Shown: in pieces, positions 6,424 to 8,782 of the stretch
Numbering within the stretch: the first letter of the stretch is position 1
How the letters are laid out: each line of letters starts with the position of its first letter
Origin: an uncultured Campylobacter sp.
Lineage (GTDB): Bacteria; Campylobacterota; Campylobacteria; Campylobacterales; Campylobacteraceae
Length of the DNA: 8,782 bases
Assembly (NCBI RefSeq): GCF_937997465.1
Contig: NZ_CALKTQ010000080.1
Location: 1-8,782, forward strand
Reading direction: 5' to 3'
The notes under the pieces: model-generated
Told to the model about the DNA's origin: nothing
Seen by the model: only the letters and a program-made list of their open reading frames with translations
Database searches by the model: none
Translations under genes and position numbers: made by a program

Positions 6424-6467
6424 ATTATTCGGGCGACTTTGCGACGAGTTTATCGCCGTATCGCCCG
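6424..6467 (-). terminator. Terminator of the TPR gene (minus strand)
   Basis: CGGGCGA at 6430-6436 pairs with TCGCCCG at 6461-6467, and inside the loop GCGA at 6441-6444 pairs with TCGC at 6453-6456. Read on the minus strand it follows the stop codon (6475-6477) by eight bases and is followed within a few bases by a run of five T (6424-6428 complement). Confidence 0.65.
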
Positions 6468-6474
6468 CATAAAA

Positions 6475-8782
6475 CTACTTTTTCAGCTTCTCGTAATCAA
6501 TCATAAAATCAACGAATTTGCTTTTAAAATTTGGATCTTTTATCAGCCCGTATTGTATCGTCGCGGCTTCGATATTATCGATCTCTTGATATAGGTATCC
6601 TAGCGCCGCGCGGCTTTCCATCGCATTTGGATCGGTGAGCTTGGATAGCTCCAAAAGCGCGGTGGCGTTTTGCGGGTGATTTGAGCCGATGGCGGCCACG
6701 GCAGCTAGAAACAGCGTGCCCGCATCGTTTATCTTAAATTCGTCGATTATGCGGTTGTAGATCTGATAGCTCTCTTCAAAATCATTCGTAAAAATGTCGA
6801 TATAAGCTAGCGTCTGGAGCAAATCGGTGTTATTGGCACCTTGTTTTAGTAGCGCTTTTATTTTCTCGCGTTCGTAGTTTAGTAGACCCGAGATTTGCAA
6901 AAGCTTGATGTATTGCTCTTTGATGATGTTTGCGCCGTGATAAAATGCTGCGTCGTTTAGCCGCTTGTCGTGGAAGTAAATTTGTATCTGCTCGACGTAT
7001 TTTTTGATGCCTTCATCTTTGTAGTTTGCGATAAAATCAAGAATGTTCGCCACGATATCTTCAGGCAACTTAGCCTTTAAAATTTGCGTTTTTTTAGCAA
7101 ACTCCTCGCCCTTGTCGGTCATCTTTGCGATTATCGCGTCAAAGGCCAAATTTAGCGCGCTCTCTTCTTTTTCTTGCTCTAGCCAGCGCATGAGAGCGCC
7201 GCTATTGTTTGCGATGAGCGCCATTAGAGCTTGGCTTACTGGTGCGTCTTTTGAGCTTGCGTCGTGGTCGAGATTTTCAGAAATTTCTTGCAGTAGTTTG
7301 GTATTATCCACGGCGTTTATATCGTTTGCGATAGCGCCTAGCACGCCAGCTAGATGATTTGTAGGGTCTAGGTGATAGCTCATGATAAAGTGCTTTGCCG
7401 CCATGCTAAAGTTGCCCAGCTGCGCGTAGCTAAGTGCTAGGTCGTAGTGTAAAACCGAGTGCTCGGGATATAGCGAGATGAGCGAGGCAAACTGCGCGTT
7501 GGCCTGCTTTAGCTTGTAGTTTAGGGCGTTTGCGATGGCTGATGAGAGCTCTAAATTTACCTTTGAGAGCGCGCCGCTAGCGTTTAGGTAGTTGCCCGCA
7601 GCGCTTGCGTCGTCTAAAAATAGGCTCACTCCGCCCTTTCTTATATAGTTTATCGTTTGGTTCGGGTCAAAAACCTTATAAGGCGCGAAGTAAAATAGCG
7701 TCTCGTAGCGTTTGGTTTTATCGAAAAAGAGATCGTTTCTAAAGTGCGCCTGAGCTAAATTTACGTCAAAAAGCTCGGGTTTTAGTATCGTTTTGATCGG
7801 GAAATTTGCATTTAAAAATAACGGATCTTCGTGAAAAACAGCTTTTATTTCATTGGTCGCAGCTTCAAAATTGCCGTCTTTTAGGTTGATGATGGCTATC
7901 ATCGAGTTTATTTTATTTGAGTCGCCGCCTTTGTTGAGTGCTAAATTTAGCCTATTTCTGGCCTTTTCGTATTGCCCGAGTCTTGCGTAAAGCATACCCA
8001 GAGCTAGATCTGCGTCAAATTCTTTTTGGGCTTCGAGCTTTTTTATCGCTTCGGCGTCGTCGCCGATAAAGCTTAAAATTTTAGCCGCGAGGTAGTCGTA
8101 GCGGTCTTTGTAGTAGCCGTTTTCAGCGTGCGAGAGGGCCGCTAGAGCCTCGACGTATTGGCCTTTATAGTAGTTTATGAGCGCGTAGTAGTAGTTGTAT
8201 AGAGGAGAGTCTGCTTCTTTATATAAAAACGAGCTTGCGAGATTTATGTAGTAGTTAAAATTTTGCTCGTTTTTTAGCTCCAGTGAGCTAACTGCGGCGT
8301 TTATGGCGCTAACGGCGACGTTTTCGTTATTGTCGATAGCTTTTTTAAAGCTTTTTAGCGCGTCTTCAAATTTGCCCTGTCTCATCTGCGAAACGCCGAG
8401 ATTATAGTTTGAGAGGCTTTGGTTATAAACTGCGATGTTTTCGTAGATTTTCAGCGCCTCAAATTTATTGCCCTTTTCGTAGAGTAAATTTGCCTTAGCG
8501 ATCATGTCGTCGATCTTTGAGCTGCCGAATTTTTGCGACTCGTAGTGCTCCTCGATATCTTTTACGATCTGTTTTTCGTCTATCGGAGGCTTTTTCTCGC
8601 CCCTAAAAACGAAAAATAAAACTACGGCCAAGATGATGACGAGCGCGCCCGCCGATCCTCCGATAATAAAAAGCTTTTTCTTGCTTTTTTTATCGTCTTC
8701 TTTTGCATCTGCCGGCTGTTCCGGGGTTACCGACTCTAGTTCATCAAGCGAAACTAGATCGTCGCCTTCATTGCTTTCTTGC
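6475..8782 (-). CDS. pflB: Membrane-anchored periplasmic TPR protein, PflB-like flagellar motor component, 5' end missing
   Basis: The frame is open to the window edge, giving 768 visible residues; the TTG at 8631 falls inside the membrane helix and is not a start. Visible residues 1-36 are acidic then lysine-rich (DLVSLDELE, then KKSKKK), 37-59 form one transmembrane helix (LFIIGG...VVLFFVF), and the rest is a long helical array of TPR-like repeats, for example LLYEKGNKFEALKIYENIA, YNLGVSQMRQGKFEDALKSF and HYDLALSYAQLGNFSMAAKH. Lysines before the helix predict a cytoplasmic N-terminus and a periplasmic TPR domain. In C. jejuni this plan and a length near 800 residues describe PflB, a scaffold of the flagellar motor disk that helps place stators. 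Assignment rests on architecture and size, not on a distinctive motif, so another TPR membrane protein is possible. It converges with the VWA gene and no flagellar gene is visible nearby. Confidence 0.6.
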   Translation of the reverse strand, partial: QESNEGDDLVSLDELESVTPEQPADAKEDDKKSKKKLFIIGGSAGALVIILAVVLFFVFRGEKKPPIDEKQIVKDIEEHYESQKFGSSKIDDMIAKANLLYEKGNKFEALKIYENIAVYNQSLSNYNLGVSQMRQGKFEDALKSFKKAIDNNENVAVSAINAAVSSLELKNEQNFNYYINLASSFLYKEADSPLYNYYYALINYYKGQYVEALAALSHAENGYYKDRYDYLAAKILSFIGDDAEAIKKLEAQKEFDADLALGMLYARLGQYEKARNRLNLALNKGGDSNKINSMIAIINLKDGNFEAATNEIKAVFHEDPLFLNANFPIKTILKPELFDVNLAQAHFRNDLFFDKTKRYETLFYFAPYKVFDPNQTINYIRKGGVSLFLDDASAAGNYLNASGALSKVNLELSSAIANALNYKLKQANAQFASLISLYPEHSVLHYDLALSYAQLGNFSMAAKHFIMSYHLDPTNHLAGVLGAIANDINAVDNTKLLQEISENLDHDASSKDAPVSQALMALIANNSGALMRWLEQEKEESALNLAFDAIIAKMTDKGEEFAKKTQILKAKLPEDIVANILDFIANYKDEGIKKYVEQIQIYFHDKRLNDAAFYHGANIIKEQYIKLLQISGLLNYEREKIKALLKQGANNTDLLQTLAYIDIFTNDFEESYQIYNRIIDEFKINDAGTLFLAAVAAIGSNHPQNATALLELSKLTDPNAMESRAALGYLYQEIDNIEAATIQYGLIKDPNFKSKFVDFMIDYEKLKK

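Noticed and set aside
6367..6594. 75-residue plus-strand ORF in the convergent gap
   Set aside because: It begins in the inverted repeat with no Shine-Dalgarno site, runs into the antisense of the TPR gene, and has a composition with no recognisable domain.
7043..7357. 104-residue plus-strand ORF
   Set aside because: It is wholly antisense to the TPR gene, whose protein reading is coherent throughout; the serine/alanine-rich translation is typical of a shadow frame.
6475..8631. 718-residue version of the TPR protein starting at TTG 8631
   Set aside because: The start would fall inside the transmembrane helix; the frame continues upstream with plausible protein to the window edge.
1..8782. 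CRISPR array, transposon, phage or toxin-antitoxin content
   Set aside because: No regularly spaced direct repeats, transposase motifs, integrase, attachment-site duplication or paired small ORFs were found on either strand.

Overview
The window carries two different genomic backgrounds joined inside one reading frame. Positions 1 to about 1414-1440 look like a Clostridia (Lachnospiraceae-type) Firmicute: low-GC codon use, a strong AAGGAGG ribosome binding site, an hpt-terminator-ftsH arrangement, and an FtsH N-terminal half of clostridial type. From about 1440 to the end the sequence looks like an oral-type Campylobacter (C. showae / rectus / concisus kind): CGC-rich arginine codons, frequent AAATTT words, and the ftsH-psd-pssA order known from Campylobacter. 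The change falls in the conserved SRH segment of ftsH and stays in frame. An assembly chimera between two members of one community is the simplest reading; a real recombination is less likely but not excluded by sequence alone.

Layout: (1) 2-277, 3' end of hpt (purine salvage), then a hairpin terminator and candidate promoters. (2) 487-2334, ftsH, a membrane-bound AAA+ zinc protease, hybrid in origin. (3) 2339-3743, psd and pssA, which overlap by 20 bp and encode the last two steps of phosphatidylethanolamine synthesis; they are packed directly behind ftsH. (4) 3740-3796, an 18-codon ORF overlapping the pssA stop (ATGA) with five consecutive leucine codons, followed 70 bases later by leuA. 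It has the form of a leucine leader peptide and is the most biologically interesting element here. (5) 3867-5384, leuA (2-isopropylmalate synthase), closed by two hairpins. (6) 5580-6278, a small exported von Willebrand factor A protein with its own extended -10 promoter and its own terminator. (7) 6279-6474, a convergent intergenic region with three hairpins. (8) 6475-8782 on the minus strand, a membrane-anchored TPR protein whose architecture fits the Campylobacter flagellar motor scaffold PflB; its frame is still open at the window edge.

The Campylobacter part reads as one dense rightward operon (ftsH-psd-pssA-leader-leuA), then a monocistronic VWA gene facing the TPR gene. I see no rRNA, tRNA, CRISPR array, transposase or phage gene, and no multi-gene system of unknown type.
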